Positions 1-11,549 of a stretch of DNA of 64,000 nucleotides are shown in pieces; within the stretch, counting starts at the first letter, position 1, and each line of letters starts with the position of its first letter. A model generated the notes under the pieces. That model was not told the origin of the DNA. It did not search any database and worked only from the letters and a program-made list of their open reading frames with translations. The DNA comes from Lentinula raphanica (taxonomy: Eukaryota; Basidiomycota; Agaricomycetes; Agaricales; Omphalotaceae). A program made the translations under genes and the position numbers. The DNA lies in the NCBI GenBank assembly GCA_027919835.1, contig JANVFP010000014.1, positions 496,001 to 560,000 on the forward strand, written 5' to 3'.

Positions 1-767
1 CTTCGTAGAAGTACTTAAGGACGTAGCCTACAAAAATATATTCAGGTTTTGTGCCCAGTTTCTCTGACTAGCTAACCTTTGCTCTCATACGTGAGGAGTA
101 AAGGCTTTGTAAGCCGGGCGGTCTTCGGAAGTGGTTGTGAAATTCTCATCTCGTTAGGCCCGATATCTTGTCAGTTGATAAAGTCTCAGCTAGATTTGAA
201 TCGAAGGTAGACTCCTATCGTGGAGATACAGAGGGCTTGGTTCTCGGTTGTTCCAAGTGAGCGTTCAGAGTTTCGGTGGCTCTGTTCAAGCAGACGTGTG
301 GTGATCGGTGATCCATACGAGCTGTGAAGGTTTTCTGTGATCGGTGATCAGTAGATCTTCAACCTGGTTCTGATAGTATTTGTGTGGTCATAAAGTCTGA
401 TCTATACGAGTTCTCTCGTTCCTTGTAAACCCTTTGAGTGGATCACTCACCCCCTTCGAGTCCAGATCAAAAGATCTGTACTTCCGTGTCACTTCGCTCT
501 GTTGACCTGTATTGCGGATCCAGTAGATCTTTTAAGACTACCAGTTCGTTCTAAGGTATAAGATCGTGCGGAATCTCTGACAACGCCCCACACCTCGCTT
601 AAATACATTGACAAACGACATAAGAAGTATATTGGTGATCAGTGTTCAGTGATAAAGTCACTAGGTCATTAGATCTATCCAACGAAGCATTAAATTGCAC
701 CCTTCATATCCTCGTTACCGGTACGTTCCTCCACTCGTCACCATTGCACATACTCAAGGCTTACTAG
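1..767. other. Leading stretch, no gene recognised
   Basis: No reading frame here resembles a protein I know. The stretch may hold 5' exons or the promoter of the HECT-like gene that follows, since that gene's first recognisable exon starts after an AG acceptor at 766-767. Short GATC-rich words recur between about 300 and 540, without a regular period. Confidence 0.4.
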
Positions 768-1655
768 GTTTCGGTTTTGCGTGATCGGAATGAACAACTC
801 CATCATTCACTTGCATGGAGAATGCTTCACAATGTCATCGTTGGTCCCGAATCCGTCGAGCATCCTTATTTCAAAGCCTTCTTGAAGGGCCTCCTCCTCC
901 CGTGTGGGACTATGGGTGTGAACTTATCGGAAGTGCGTATATATCTTTGTACTCGAATGGTGGTGGTGCTCAGTGTGCTTAATCACTAGATCGCAAGACG
1001 TTTCACCGGTGGTACGAGCGAATTCGTTAACTCACTCCTCGAAACTCGTACCAAAGGCGACTATACTATGCTTCGAATTGATTACAGCAACCATATCAAC
1101 AATCTTGTTGAGCGTGAGCTCAAAGACACTCTGTCGTTGGTTTTCCCGGCATTGTCCGACAAAGGATTTCCTGCCATTTTCCGAGAGTTTCTGGAAGGTT
1201 CAGGATTGCCGCCACCTCTGACTATGCAAGAGTTGCAAGGCAGGTTCGCAGATGTAGTACCACTCGACGATGTTTCCAAGAAAGAATTCCGAATGAGAAT
1301 GTTCTGCTGGGCAACCACTGGAGTGCCTCATATCCTCGTCGATGGTTCTTATACTGAGGTGAGTGATTCCTGTTCATGTTGGAAGCTATTCTTAAACATT
1401 CCATAGGTTTGTCTTGTTCCAGACGACAGTCCCCAGTACATGAGACATGGTACTTCAGACGAGGCGCGTAGACAGCATTTGGATAAAGGCACATGCTGCT
1501 TCAAGACCTGCACGCGCATGATGTTCATACCCATATCCTATCTACTGAAGCTGTTGAGGGCACCATCTAGCGATCCACAGGAGGTCATGGACGCGATTTC
1601 TAGCTGGCTTTTCATGGAGATTCTGGATGGCGTTGGGAATTACAACATTTTGTAG
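768..1655 (+). CDS. HECT-like C-terminal region protein, 5' end unresolved
   Basis: Three exons join cleanly: 768-932, 990-1358 and 1407-1655, with introns of 57 and 48 bases (GTGCGT...CTAG and GTGAGT...ATAG). The product of about 260 residues ends in a stop at 1653-1655. Visible motifs include HSLAWRMLHN near the start, RRFTGGTSEFVNSLLE, a segment FCWATTGVPHI and a Cys-rich stretch GTCCFKTCTRMM before the end. The order of a W/T-G segment followed by a Cys-Phe loop near the C-terminus recalls the C-lobe of HECT ubiquitin ligases, where the Cys takes ubiquitin. This is a weak family guess, because spacing differs from canonical HECT and no N-lobe is visible. No start codon is assigned: the first exon begins at a splice acceptor. 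It could be a truncated gene or a transposon-associated family. Confidence 0.45.
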
Positions 1656-1800
1656 GCAACGTTCTTTTTAAATATATGACGGACAATTCGCTACCGTTAC
1701 TTGATAGATACTCGTCGCTCGTTACTTTGGCAATGTTGAAGTATACCTTAATCTAAACTTTAATGTTTTGATTCAGTTATCATCTTGTTGAGCTCAATGG

Positions 1801-1848
1801 TTCATAAGCTATCGAGATGGTTCATAAGCCTCGATGATAGCTTATGAA
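1801..1848. repeat. 13-base perfect inverted repeat
   Basis: The arms TTCATAAGCTATC (1801-1813) and GATAGCTTATGAA (1836-1848) are perfect reverse complements separated by 22 bases, and one further copy of TTCATAAGC lies between them. The element sits 146 bases after the HECT-like stop. It could form a hairpin in RNA or be a remnant of a small terminal-inverted-repeat element. Confidence 0.7.
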
Positions 1849-1990
1849 CTATTGATAGCAAGGTTGAAGGCTTTACTATATCCGCCGCGATATTACACAC
1901 CGTCAAACACGTATGTATGATACCGAAGTCCATGCTGTGAATGATACTGTACCCCGTCTCGCGCACCGGCCGTACTATAGTACTCGACTT

Positions 1991-2034
1991 CGTAAGCAGT
2001 TCTCGATAGCCCATCGTAAGCAGTTCTCAATAGC
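1991..2034. repeat. 20-base direct repeat pair
   Basis: CGTAAGCAGTTCTCGATAGC (1991-2010) recurs as CGTAAGCAGTTCTCAATAGC (2015-2034) with a four-base spacer and a single mismatch. The intergenic stretch 1656-2335 otherwise shows nothing recognisable. Confidence 0.7.
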
Positions 2035-2335
2035 GGCGGGTTTTGTTTCAAATTGTCAACTTACGTAAAGCTTCGTTTTTCGTTGAGCAACGTCTACCAC
2101 GAATCGCTGATAGTATATCATCCTGCCTACAATTGTGAGTACTGCACTATTCAATTCAACCGTCTGAGAGGACATGCACCATGCCAATGAACAACATAGG
2201 CTAAAGGCCAAATACTTGATGAAGTACATAAGCAAAGATGCCAAAAAGTCCCAGGCAGAGAGGCAATGCCAAATTTTACCAAAATTTAGGACACTCTGAT
2301 AGCCGTGTATGCTGACATTCACCCAGGTTGAAAAC

Positions 2336-5300
2336 ATGGGCCACAACTTCATTTTGCTTGAAGCGGAGGAAGAAGGAGATTCCGACGAATGGGACAATTC
2401 AGATGGTGATGAAGCCACTCGTGCTACCGCAGAAATTCCATCCGAATATATGCTCCCATCAATGCATGCTCCATATCGTTTCGATTGGATGATTCAACAT
2501 ATGGAGGAATCGTTCCATCTTAGGGAACTCGTCAACGCGCGTAGTAGTCGTGTATTTCCAACCGTTATTCCAGTATCATCGGCACGCCATAAACCTCTTC
2601 CACCGAGGATTAAACCTAGACGACGCTCAGCATCTGTACCTCCGCCGGCCGTTTCAAAGATGACTACAACCAAATTACGACGTGCAAGATCAACTCCGCC
2701 TTTGGGTCCAGTAACGCGTCAGACACATGTAATGTCTTCGAGTGATATGGAAGCATCTCATGGCATGAATACCGGTATCACAGCTAATATAGCGGGCTCA
2801 GAGGTAGAGCAAGATTTGGAAATGGAAGATGAGGTTGAGTTAACCAATGACCAACGCTTATTGAAGCATTGGATCAAAAAATATATGGGAGCCGAAGAGT
2901 TGGTGGCACCGGGGTTCAGGTTTTTTTACGTTCGCTGCCAGGTGCGATCATTTGGTGAAGCCATTAAATCCGAAACTTATGCAGAAACCTTCAGCCCCAG
3001 TTCGAACAAAAAATCGTCGATCGCATTTGCACAGATATTCAGCACCGAGTTATTGACCCTCTGATTCTACGAGCGGCATTTCCCTCTGCTTTACCTGGAG
3101 GTATATATCTCCAAGCACGAAGCATGCTCCCTCAGAATACTGTTCTTGCAGCATACCTCCTCACGATACCTGGCTTCTTGTACTCGAAAGTCCCCCGATT
3201 CGCATTTCCAGTGCAAGAGTTACCCCGCCGTATATCTACAACATCAGCTCGCACAGATCTAGTTCTACCCATCCATAATTCCATTGACGATCCTGTGGGC
3301 ATTCAACGCATTCTACGGGAACCGTCCCATCTTGATCGATATCCCCCTCGTAGTTGGATCAAATGCAAAAGAGGTCTCTATAAGAATGACGTTGGACTTG
3401 TCATTGCAGACGAATTCGATGAAATCAACTCTGATGTCGAACGTTTGGTCCTATTTCCTCCTCGAATCGACTGGGACTTGGTTCCCGATTTTTCCAGTGG
3501 GAAAGCCTCCCTTGGCAAACGAAAGCGTGAGCCGACGGAACGCCCAGCGGTTCTCTCTCGGAAGGGCGGAGTGTATATCGATCAAAATTACTGCTTCCCC
3601 ACCCGAATGGATTGTGCTAAACATTGTGAAACTCCCCATTCATGCTCACATTCCGAGGCGACACACAAACGCTATATATGTCTAGGTCAACAGTGGCAGA
3701 ACGGCCTTGTTCTCGTACGAATAAAGCTCGCAGATATGGAGCTTGCATCGGAGATTCCAGCCGACATTCGCTACTATTTTCTAGAGTCTAAGCATTATGC
3801 CGTTCAACAATCTCTCCTACGGATGCCTCCGCCATCATCCTGGGACTTCCAGATCAGGGAGGCCGTTCGTTTCACTGATCTCGATGGCGTATGGTGTACA
3901 CCAGGAGGACAATATACATTCGAACTTCCCGAAGGCTGTACCAAAGGCGTAATTCACCATGTTGGTCCTTCAGATTGTGAGATCAGCATCCCTCTGCAGG
4001 TGGCGAATATCACGGTCAACTCACTCCATACGATGTCAAAAGTCCATCTTGAAAAAATCTTCTTTCCGGGCGATACTGTCAAACTTCTTCCTGGCGTCCG
4101 TCCAAGGCTTCGCTTGCACCACGAAACGAATGAGTTCGGGTCATCGGCTGAAACGGAGGAGATAGAGCTGGCAGGAAATGAAGGTCTAGTGATCAGTGTT
4201 TGTCCTGGTAAAGTTGAGGTGCTGTTACAGGAGGGTCACAATGAGGTCCGTATCAATTCTCAATCATCGTACTGATAACTCAATGACTTCTAGAAACAAA
4301 TTCTTGAATTTCACCCAAATACAATCAGAAAGGTAGAACGATCAGCCGCCGTTCACGATGTGCTATCTCATCACCCAACACACCTCTCAGCACACCAACG
4401 CAGGCTCCCTTTGATCGAACCCTCCACCACTCAATTTCCCTTGAAGAACGTGGAAGTCTATCCCATCAAATATTCCAAGAAGGGTTATCGAGCCATAGTC
4501 GTAGATGGAAAATTGAATGACGACGCAGTCAGCGGGCTCTCAGTCCAAATCCGCTACGAAACACAGGGAATGAATAATTCACTTGCCTGGTTCGACTACC
4601 ACTTACTCCGGCGTGTGGACAATGATTGTTTTCTTCACGACGACAATGGTTCTGACGAGGCCGGCTTGCATATGAAATGGGATGATTACTGGCATCTGAA
4701 ATCTGGCTATTCCCCAGCTTACTCACCTGAAGAACAGCGTGATTGGAAGAGGCGAAAAGTACTGGAGGAAAGTGCACTAGCAACTGGTTCCACGTCGGAC
4801 GCTGGACTGACTCGTGCGACAACGCCCTGTTCTTTCAACCCACCCAGTCCAGGCACAGACCCTGCCTGGGATCCTTCTTCTCCCGATCCTTCTTTGCAAC
4901 ACTGGATCCTAGATCTGCGCATCGTAAAGTCAGTTCAGGATAAAATAGAACTGTTGGTAGCAACTACGGCCGACCCGAAGCAAGATCAGCGGATTTTCTT
5001 ACAAACTGTCAACGGTGTAACAGGGGTGTATTCCAACATAGGGAACCGGCGAAGGAGTCCCAATTGTAGCGATATTGTCGAACTCAACCCCTGGACTATC
5101 CTTCAAATCCCTCGATCATATTCTGTACCTTCCAATCCCGCGATTGCCAGAGGCCTCTACATCATCTGCTCAGGAGAACACACCGGGATGTTATGTCGTC
5201 GAGTGAACTATATGATGCGCTTGGATCCTGGAAAACCTTCACGCTGGTTGGTTCAAGTAGTCAAGCTCATACGCAAACCCAAGCACAGAAAAGGTATACA

Positions 5301-5449
5301 ATTCGACGAAATCATTGACACGGATCGGGACTATCTGGATTGAAGGCAAAGACCTGGCTACTGTGCATGAAACTGTCGGTATGCGGACTCAGGGAAACAA
5401 ACAGTTGGAACTGATTCGTTCTACATATCAACCAGTGCATGAGTTGTAA
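2336..5449 (+). CDS. Spt5-like transcription elongation factor paralogue (NGN and KOW domains)
   Basis: Four exons give an open frame of about 986 residues: 2336-2941, 2995-4245, 4294-5293 and 5346-5449. The first acceptor could also be 3000, in frame. I start at ATG 2336 because MGHNFILLEAEEE resembles the usual acidic start of fungal Spt5-like proteins; an in-frame ATG at 2309 is possible. An acidic, then basic Ser/Pro-rich segment precedes an NGN domain at about 195-280 (FRFFYVRCQ, then GGIYLQARS and a VP.FAFPVQEL end). A KOW unit follows (SWIKCKRGLYKNDVGLVI with PPRIDWD), and further KOW-like units lie downstream (FFPGDTVKLLPG, GNEGLVISVCPGKVEVL). True Spt5 binds Spt4 through NGN and travels with RNA polymerase II. 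Mushrooms carry many divergent paralogues, and this appears to be one rather than the essential gene. The short last exon rests on the 52-base intron 5294-5345. Confidence 0.75.
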
Positions 5450-6218
5450 TCACAGAGACTACCTTCTACTTTATTCTTGGGACTTATGCATCGTATTGAT
5501 ACAAATTTTGGAATACTCATTGTACTACATATGTACAAGTAGACTTATCATTATTGAACTCACAAGAGATATAAACTGTAGAGTAGTAGATTAAGAATCA
5601 CTCACTCATAATGGTGCATTATAAATTGATTAATATGCATTAACCCTCGACTGCAAGGGAAATTTTGAACAACAATGTAAGGTTAGTGCCTTTCGTATAT
5701 ATGATAATATGTACTGAGCAAACATTTTCAGCTACGTCCAGGAGATTGAGCAATTTTCTGTGCTCATCATGATATGATATATCAATATACATCCAGTTTC
5801 GTGGCGGCCAGCGCTGAAGAGGAGAGATAAGTAGGTAATGACCTTCTGTGGCCAGGTGTCGGGTCTTATACTTCTGACTCTGAGGACAAATGCATCGGTG
5901 ATAGCGTTGAAGACAGAAAGAGTGTCGGGCGGGTGTCGGGCATACTTATATTTTGAATCAGGGAGGAATGGCGGGGATAAGGACGAAATGTATGGTGGAT
6001 AGAGTTTGGTATGATTTGGCAAGGTGAGGTATGGCTAGAAAGAAATCGGTCCAGTTAACACAAATATTCTTAGAAAAACAACGAATCGTTGAGCAAGGAA
6101 TGGCAGATGGTGACACTTTCAAGTTTCCATCTGCATCAACCCCGACACGGTGACACCACGATCACGTTATTATCATAGAATCGACCCTGAGGTTGAACGT
6201 TGAACTTGAACCACGATC
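5450..6218. other. Intergenic region, no gene recognised
   Basis: AT-rich spacer between the Spt5-like stop and the integrase start, both on the plus strand. I see no coding similarity and no repeat worth naming; it probably holds the 3' end of one gene and the promoter of the next. Confidence 0.5.
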
Positions 6219-8224
6219 ATGAGGTTCTACCACCCATTCCTGTTGTCTTTGCTGCTGTCTGTTGCCTTACTGGTATTTCCATATCTGAATCCGCATTCCC
6301 ATTTGATATTTTGTCGGGCAAGCACTCCTACTTCGTTGCAAGACGCGAATATTTCAGGTCCCGATGCTCTCGTACTCCAAGACGAGTTTCGAAGACATTA
6401 CCATCATTTCCAGTCTGTTTTGACTCAGATAACCCAAGATGACACGACCGATGTCTTTCATATCCGGCTACTAGGCGAAGACCTTGAAGAATATGCCAAT
6501 CTCGTTGCTCAGGTGAGTGAAACAAAACCCAGCAAGTACCTAACTCAATCTTGGTTCGAACAGAATTCAGCAACATTTCGCGACCAAGCAGAATGGGAAC
6601 TGCTTCGAACAAATGTACAAAGTATGATCATGGACCTTCGGACGATATACGATCAACGGGTGGAAAACAGCCATCAAGGTCGCCCAGACATCATCACCTG
6701 GGAACGCAGTGGCTCTGCAGGGCGGCCTCGAGCAGTCATTGATCCCAATTTCCTACGTTGGGCATATGGACGCCGCTCAACCAGCGGTATCGCCTTTTTC
6801 CTGAATGTACATCCTAGGACAGTCAGGAGGTCCCTTCTTGAATACGGCATCGCGTCCCCAGGGCGTACGCCGTTTGCAGATAGCATAGATGGAAACGACG
6901 ATGCTCAGGAAGCTGATCATAACCACGAGCCACAGCAATCCTTACCAGCAAACTTACCTTCAGAAGTTCAAAATTTGGCAAATTCAATCCAGTCTTCATC
7001 GTCGTCAAGCTACCTTTCGAACATGTCCAACGATGATCTAGATACTATGGTACGATCTCTTCGTTCACATTATCCTGAGGCTGGCATACGAATGTTGGAT
7101 GGAATGCTGCGACAGATTGGACACGTTGTGCAGAATGAAAGGATTCGACAATCTCTGGCAAGGATTGACCCCGTTCAACGCGTCTTTGAGCGTATTCGAA
7201 TTCGCCGTCGTCGCTACGGGGTTCCTGGTCCCAACTCGCTCTGGCATCACGATGGGCACCACCGTAAGTGCCTGAAGCATGGTATAAAATTGCACTAATG
7301 TTTCCTGAACCCCAGGGCTCATACGATGGGGCATCGTGATCCACGGATTCATTGATGGTTATTCTCGTTTAATCACAGCCCTCCGCGCACATAACAACAA
7401 TCGCTCTTCGACCGTTCTCTCCCTGTTTCTGTCCGCCGCTGCGAGATATGGTGTACCTTCGCGGATACGAGGAGATCATGGCGTGGAGAATGTATGGGTC
7501 GCTGCTTACATGGAACACGCCCGAGGTCCAGGACGAGGATCGTATATCTGGGGGAGGTGCGCGATGTTGTATCTTCAATCAAGTTTCTTACTTATCTCTG
7601 TCCAGGTCCGTTCACAATGTTCGTATTGAGAGACTGTGGGTAGATGTATCGGTCCACATTTCTCAGCGTTGGAATGACTACTTTTCCGAGCTCGAGGTTC
7701 GCCATTATCTGGACAACAACAATCCCAACCACATTTGGCTCCTCCAGTACTTGTTCATGGACACCATCAACCAGGCTCTAGCATTCTGGGCCAAGAGTTG
7801 GAATAATCACCGAATTACCCAGAGAGACGGGCCAAGCCGTAGTCCAGAAGATATGTGGGGCTTCGACATGCTTGTTCATGGGATACGAGGCAATAGTCTG
7901 GACGACTTCGCCATGACAGATCAAGAGTTGGAGGTTTTCGGCATCGATTGGGAAGGCTTAGAAGATCAAGACTTGGTACAATCACTACGGCAAAACTATG
8001 CACATGAAGAGGGTGCTAGCACTTGGCTCGGACGGCACGGGCCTCCTCCAGCTCTCAACGAGGTGCAAGTTGAACCCCCTTCCGAATTGATGACCACCAC
8101 GGACATTGAAGCTTTAGGAGCTCTCCTCCAACCGAACTCTCCCATTGCGAATCTCAATGATGTTGTACGAGTGTGGAACATAGCCCTTGTATACGCTCGA
8201 GCTCACTACCCCAATGACTTTTAG
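6219..8224 (+). CDS. Integrase-core (DDE) domain protein
   Basis: Four exons (6219-6512, 6564-7263, 7316-7556, 7606-8224; introns 51, 52 and 49 bases) give 617 residues without interruption. Residues about 165-205 form a helix-turn-helix-like segment (FFLNVHPRTVRRSLLEYGI). The retroviral-type integrase core follows. The first acidic residue is in SLWHHDGHH, the second in RIRGDHGVEN and the glutamate in VRIERLW, so the D-D-E triad is intact. Downstream conserved blocks such as NPNHIWLLQYLF and FDMLVHGIRGN are typical of single-gene integrase-core proteins common in mushroom genomes. No gag, protease or reverse transcriptase lies beside it. It is either a DNA transposon transposase or a domesticated derivative. 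Odd feature: the first 30 residues (LLSLLLSVALLVF) are strongly hydrophobic like a signal peptide, so the true start may lie downstream. Confidence 0.85.
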
Positions 8225-9920
8225 TCTATCCAGTTTTTGCACCTAAGTATGTTAATAACATGTGATTGTCAATGAAATATTCGACGGAAGGTCAAGCGTT
8301 CACGTTGACACTCAAGGAGCTCCGTACCCATCTTTCTTCAACTCCCAATTCCCCTCAAATAATTTCGCCATTCAGATGTTTCGACACATACTTCATAGGC
8401 TCGTCTCTGCCTAGAGCGATGGTTTTGGGGTTTACGTTGCTGATGTGATGGCTCTAGTAAGGCCAGTCGCTTTCACCTGCCGCCTTCAGCTTGCACTTCA
8501 ACCGTAGAGGAATGACCTCATTCTCGTGAAGAGATTCGAGTTGCTATTGGGTTCTTGATCTCAATTACTCAGACAGGTCATTCAAACATTGAGCGCGGAA
8601 TTTAAGCGCTGTCCCTTTCCATGGCAAGTCGATGATCCTAAAGTCGTGCATCAGCAAAAACATCCTGGGCCAGGGGAATCAAAAGGTTGCCTCAGAAACT
8701 GCCCAAATCTTAAGTATTTTCAAAGTAATGTTTGTACTTTGAAATGGCCTAGGTAGCCTGGGTACTCAGGGGTCTTGGAAAAAAGAGCTGATTCCTAAGC
8801 ACCTTTGGAGATCTTTCAGGATCTTTCAGGATCTTTGAGAGTCTTTCAGGATCTTTCAGGGGACCCAGGCACTGTAGGAACCTTGGTCATTTGGGTAATT
8901 TTTTTCTGCATATCCATAGCTCTAATGTTGGTTCATACAGTGTACTTAAACACAGTTGACTTCTAAATACTCATTGAGTTTTCATAGTCACAAATTCTAT
9001 AGTCTCTGTTGAACAAGAACTCATAGTCGGACTGGTGTATGTGCAGAACATGTCCTTTTTTCCATTGTTCCCCCTCAACTTTCTTATCCTCCAAGATGAG
9101 CGAGATGAGCGTCTCTCTACAAGTTCTTTGGTTTATATAGCAGCATCAAGAACGATCATGACAGTAGGAAGCGCATAAGTAATGTGACTCAGACTCTTGT
9201 GCAAGGAAGAGGAAGTGAAGAGCCAAGGTATCTTCAATTTTGTGTTGAGATACAGGTGTTCGATGGGTATAATCTATCGAGATACTTGAAAGTAGTAAGA
9301 AATGTATGGCCGCTACGATTCTTAAGATTCTGGTCCAATGCTACCAGGAATGCAACTAGAAAGCGCATCAGACAATATGTTCTCCTCTACACAAATCCAG
9401 ACACGCACCATACTTAAATAGTTTCCTTCAACAGCGTTTGACCCAACTTTGTCTTCTTTTCTCCTTGAGCCTTCCCCGAATCGTCCATCGATGACCATGC
9501 GAAACCATTGAGCTCTCTTCTTCATGACCCATATCCGAGAGAAGTTACAATTGTTGATTAGTTCTTCATGTGATGGAGGTTAGAGGCAAGGAGTACAGCA
9601 TGAGGGTAGCCCAAAATCGAACCTAGTGGTAGTACTTGAGAAGCCAAAGCGCCGGTGAACAAAACTGGATCGATTACGTAGGCAACCCCCACAAAAAAAG
9701 TTCACAGACTGCATTTTCAGTGTTTATATTAAAAAAGTAGACACAGAGCAGCAATGAAATAAAAAAACCGTAGGTATTGGATTGTATTATAGGAAGGAAA
9801 TACAAAAACATCGTTTTACAAGCCAAAGACCGCATCGGTGATAAAGTTCTTACGCCATGTAACAATGGAAGCGTAAGGCTCAAAAGGAGGCTGAAAGCGC
9901 TCGACGTCGGAGCGGAAATT
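8225..9920. other. Intergenic region, no gene recognised
   Basis: Only short uninformative frames occur here. The sole structure seen is the 10-base tandem repeat at 8810-8860, listed separately. Confidence 0.5.
8810..8860. repeat. 10-base tandem repeat, five copies
   Basis: GATCTTTCAG and close variants (one GATCTTTGAG, one AGTCTTTCAG) repeat five times head to tail, followed by GGGACCC. It is a small minisatellite in non-coding DNA. Confidence 0.8.
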
Positions 9921-11522
9921 TCATTGCGAGCGTACAGGCGCAACGATCGCGGTGTCGTCGTCTTCGTCATCAGGGAAGTATTTTAACATGATGTTATAGG
10001 CTTTCTTGTAGATTTCCAGTTTTTCGTGTTGCCGGAGATTGCTCTTCCACATATGTTGCATATTGGTTCACTGCGCCTAGTCCTGCGGCTGCTTTGTCCA
10101 TCTCTCCAACCTTCAAGATGTTATCGAGACCATCGAGCGCAACCTGGATAACCATCATGATGAGAAGGTCACATAGAGGCTTGATGCATCCCTGGCTTAC
10201 TAGATATCGAATTTGGGATGGTTCCTGAAGACCGCCGAATCCTCGTTGTGAAGTCCGAGTTTTGCAAGATATTGATGAGAAGGGTGATAATGTTTGCAAC
10301 AATAACATTTTGGTTCTGGGAAGGGGAATCGGCTGTGATTTGGAAATCGTCCAGCAAGCTTCTTTCCTGATGTCATCCTTCGGTGAAGAAAGGAGGGCAA
10401 GTCGAGTAGGCAGAGCGCCAGAAGCAATCACAACTTCGGTTTGAAGATCGTCTTCGGTCGAAGAGTGACAGGGGTCTAACCAGAAGTTGCGTGGTGCATC
10501 AACAGCTCACGCCTGCAGACACCAGACTCAATGGCAGCTTGAATCTTATCATTGGAAGTTGGGACGTCGGAGAGGTAAGAAATGACCCAGCAAGCGTCGA
10601 TTGAGATATCGTATTCAAGCGAGTATATGAGCTTCGTCAAGACAGTGAGACAGGGCGAAATCTAAATAAGGGAATATCAGCATGGGTGTCAGACTTGAAA
10701 CCAATCCTACTGACCAGTTCCCAATCAGGTTGGGGTGATTCACCGCCACATACACGGTTTGTGGTGTTCGCTGAGCAGGGTGAGTAAAGGCTGGAGGGCG
10801 CCTTGTTGGAGTACGTAGTCCCTGCATTGGAGACTATCACCAGCGATGTTACCGAGAGCCCAGACAGCTTTCTCTCGTACATCTAACACAGAAGAAGATA
10901 GCAGATTGGTGAATTCGGGAACTGCGCTCTGCGGTGCCAGATGCGATATTGGTCAAGGGCCAGGCAGCCTAGAACTAACATTGTCTCAAAAACATGCTTA
11001 ACAATCGAAAGATGAATACCCTCACCTGCAACATAGAGTGTCCCATTGTTTGATCCTCATATCGGGCGTGAGATCGAGTGCGGGGTAGGAGATGGCCCAG
11101 CAAGCGTCGATTGAGATCTCGTCATCAAGCGAGTGTATGAGCTTCGTCAAAACAGTGAGACTGGGAGAAATCTAAATAAGGAAATATCAGCATGGCTGTC
11201 AGACTTGTAACTGAGCCGACTGACCAGTTCCCGTGCAGGTTGGGGTGATTTACCGCGACAGAAATTGCTTGGCGTCCAAGTCGCATTATGGAGCATACTC
11301 AGTTTGTGGTGTTAGCTGAGCAGGGTGAGTAAAGGCCTGAGAGCGCCTTGTTGGACCAGCGATGTTACCGAGAGCCCAGACAGCTTTCTCTCGTACATCT
11401 AACACAGAAGAAGATAGCAGATTCGTGAATTCGGGAAGAGAGAAACTCCCGGAACTTTGTCGTCGTGTCCAACTGACGCTCAGGATCATCGGAAAATACA
11501 CCATCGATCATCTCATTGGCCA
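9921..11522 (-). pseudogene. Importin-alpha (SRP1/KAP60-like) relic
   Basis: The minus strand carries armadillo-repeat sequence of the nuclear import adaptor importin-alpha in several frames. In coding order: MIDGVFSDDPERQLDTTTKF (near 11500), [34 protein letters not shown] (twice), [68 protein letters not shown] and the C-terminal [16 protein letters not shown], with a stop at 9921. The N-terminal importin-beta-binding region is missing. Sequence between KFR and the second armadillo block is deleted, as is a stretch between [10 protein letters not shown] and the C-terminal helix, which also shifts frame. A block of about 350 bases is present twice. A functional adaptor cannot be made from this copy. 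The working gene must lie elsewhere. Confidence 0.85.
10571..11436. repeat. Imperfect tandem duplication inside the importin-alpha relic
   Basis: About 350 bases from 10571 to 10920 reappear at 11081-11436 (for example GAGCTTCGTCAAGACAGTGA against GAGCTTCGTCAAAACAGTGA), offset by 510 bases at one end and 516 at the other. The second copy has gained about 35 bases near 11260-11300 and lost about 40 near 11356. The two units are clearly diverged, so the duplication is not recent. Confidence 0.8.
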
Positions 11523-11549
11523 ACTAGTGAGAAAATTGAGTCAGAGCGA

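Noticed and set aside
1..120. Telomeric repeats at the window edges
   Set aside because: No TTAGGG-type repeats are present at either end.
768..1655. Firm call of a HECT ubiquitin ligase
   Set aside because: The Cys loop and preceding W/T-G segment are suggestive, but the N-lobe is absent and spacing differs, so only a HECT-like label with moderate confidence is given.
6219..8224. Classifying the integrase gene as part of an LTR retrotransposon
   Set aside because: No reverse transcriptase, RNase H, protease or gag sequence and no flanking LTR pair is seen near it.
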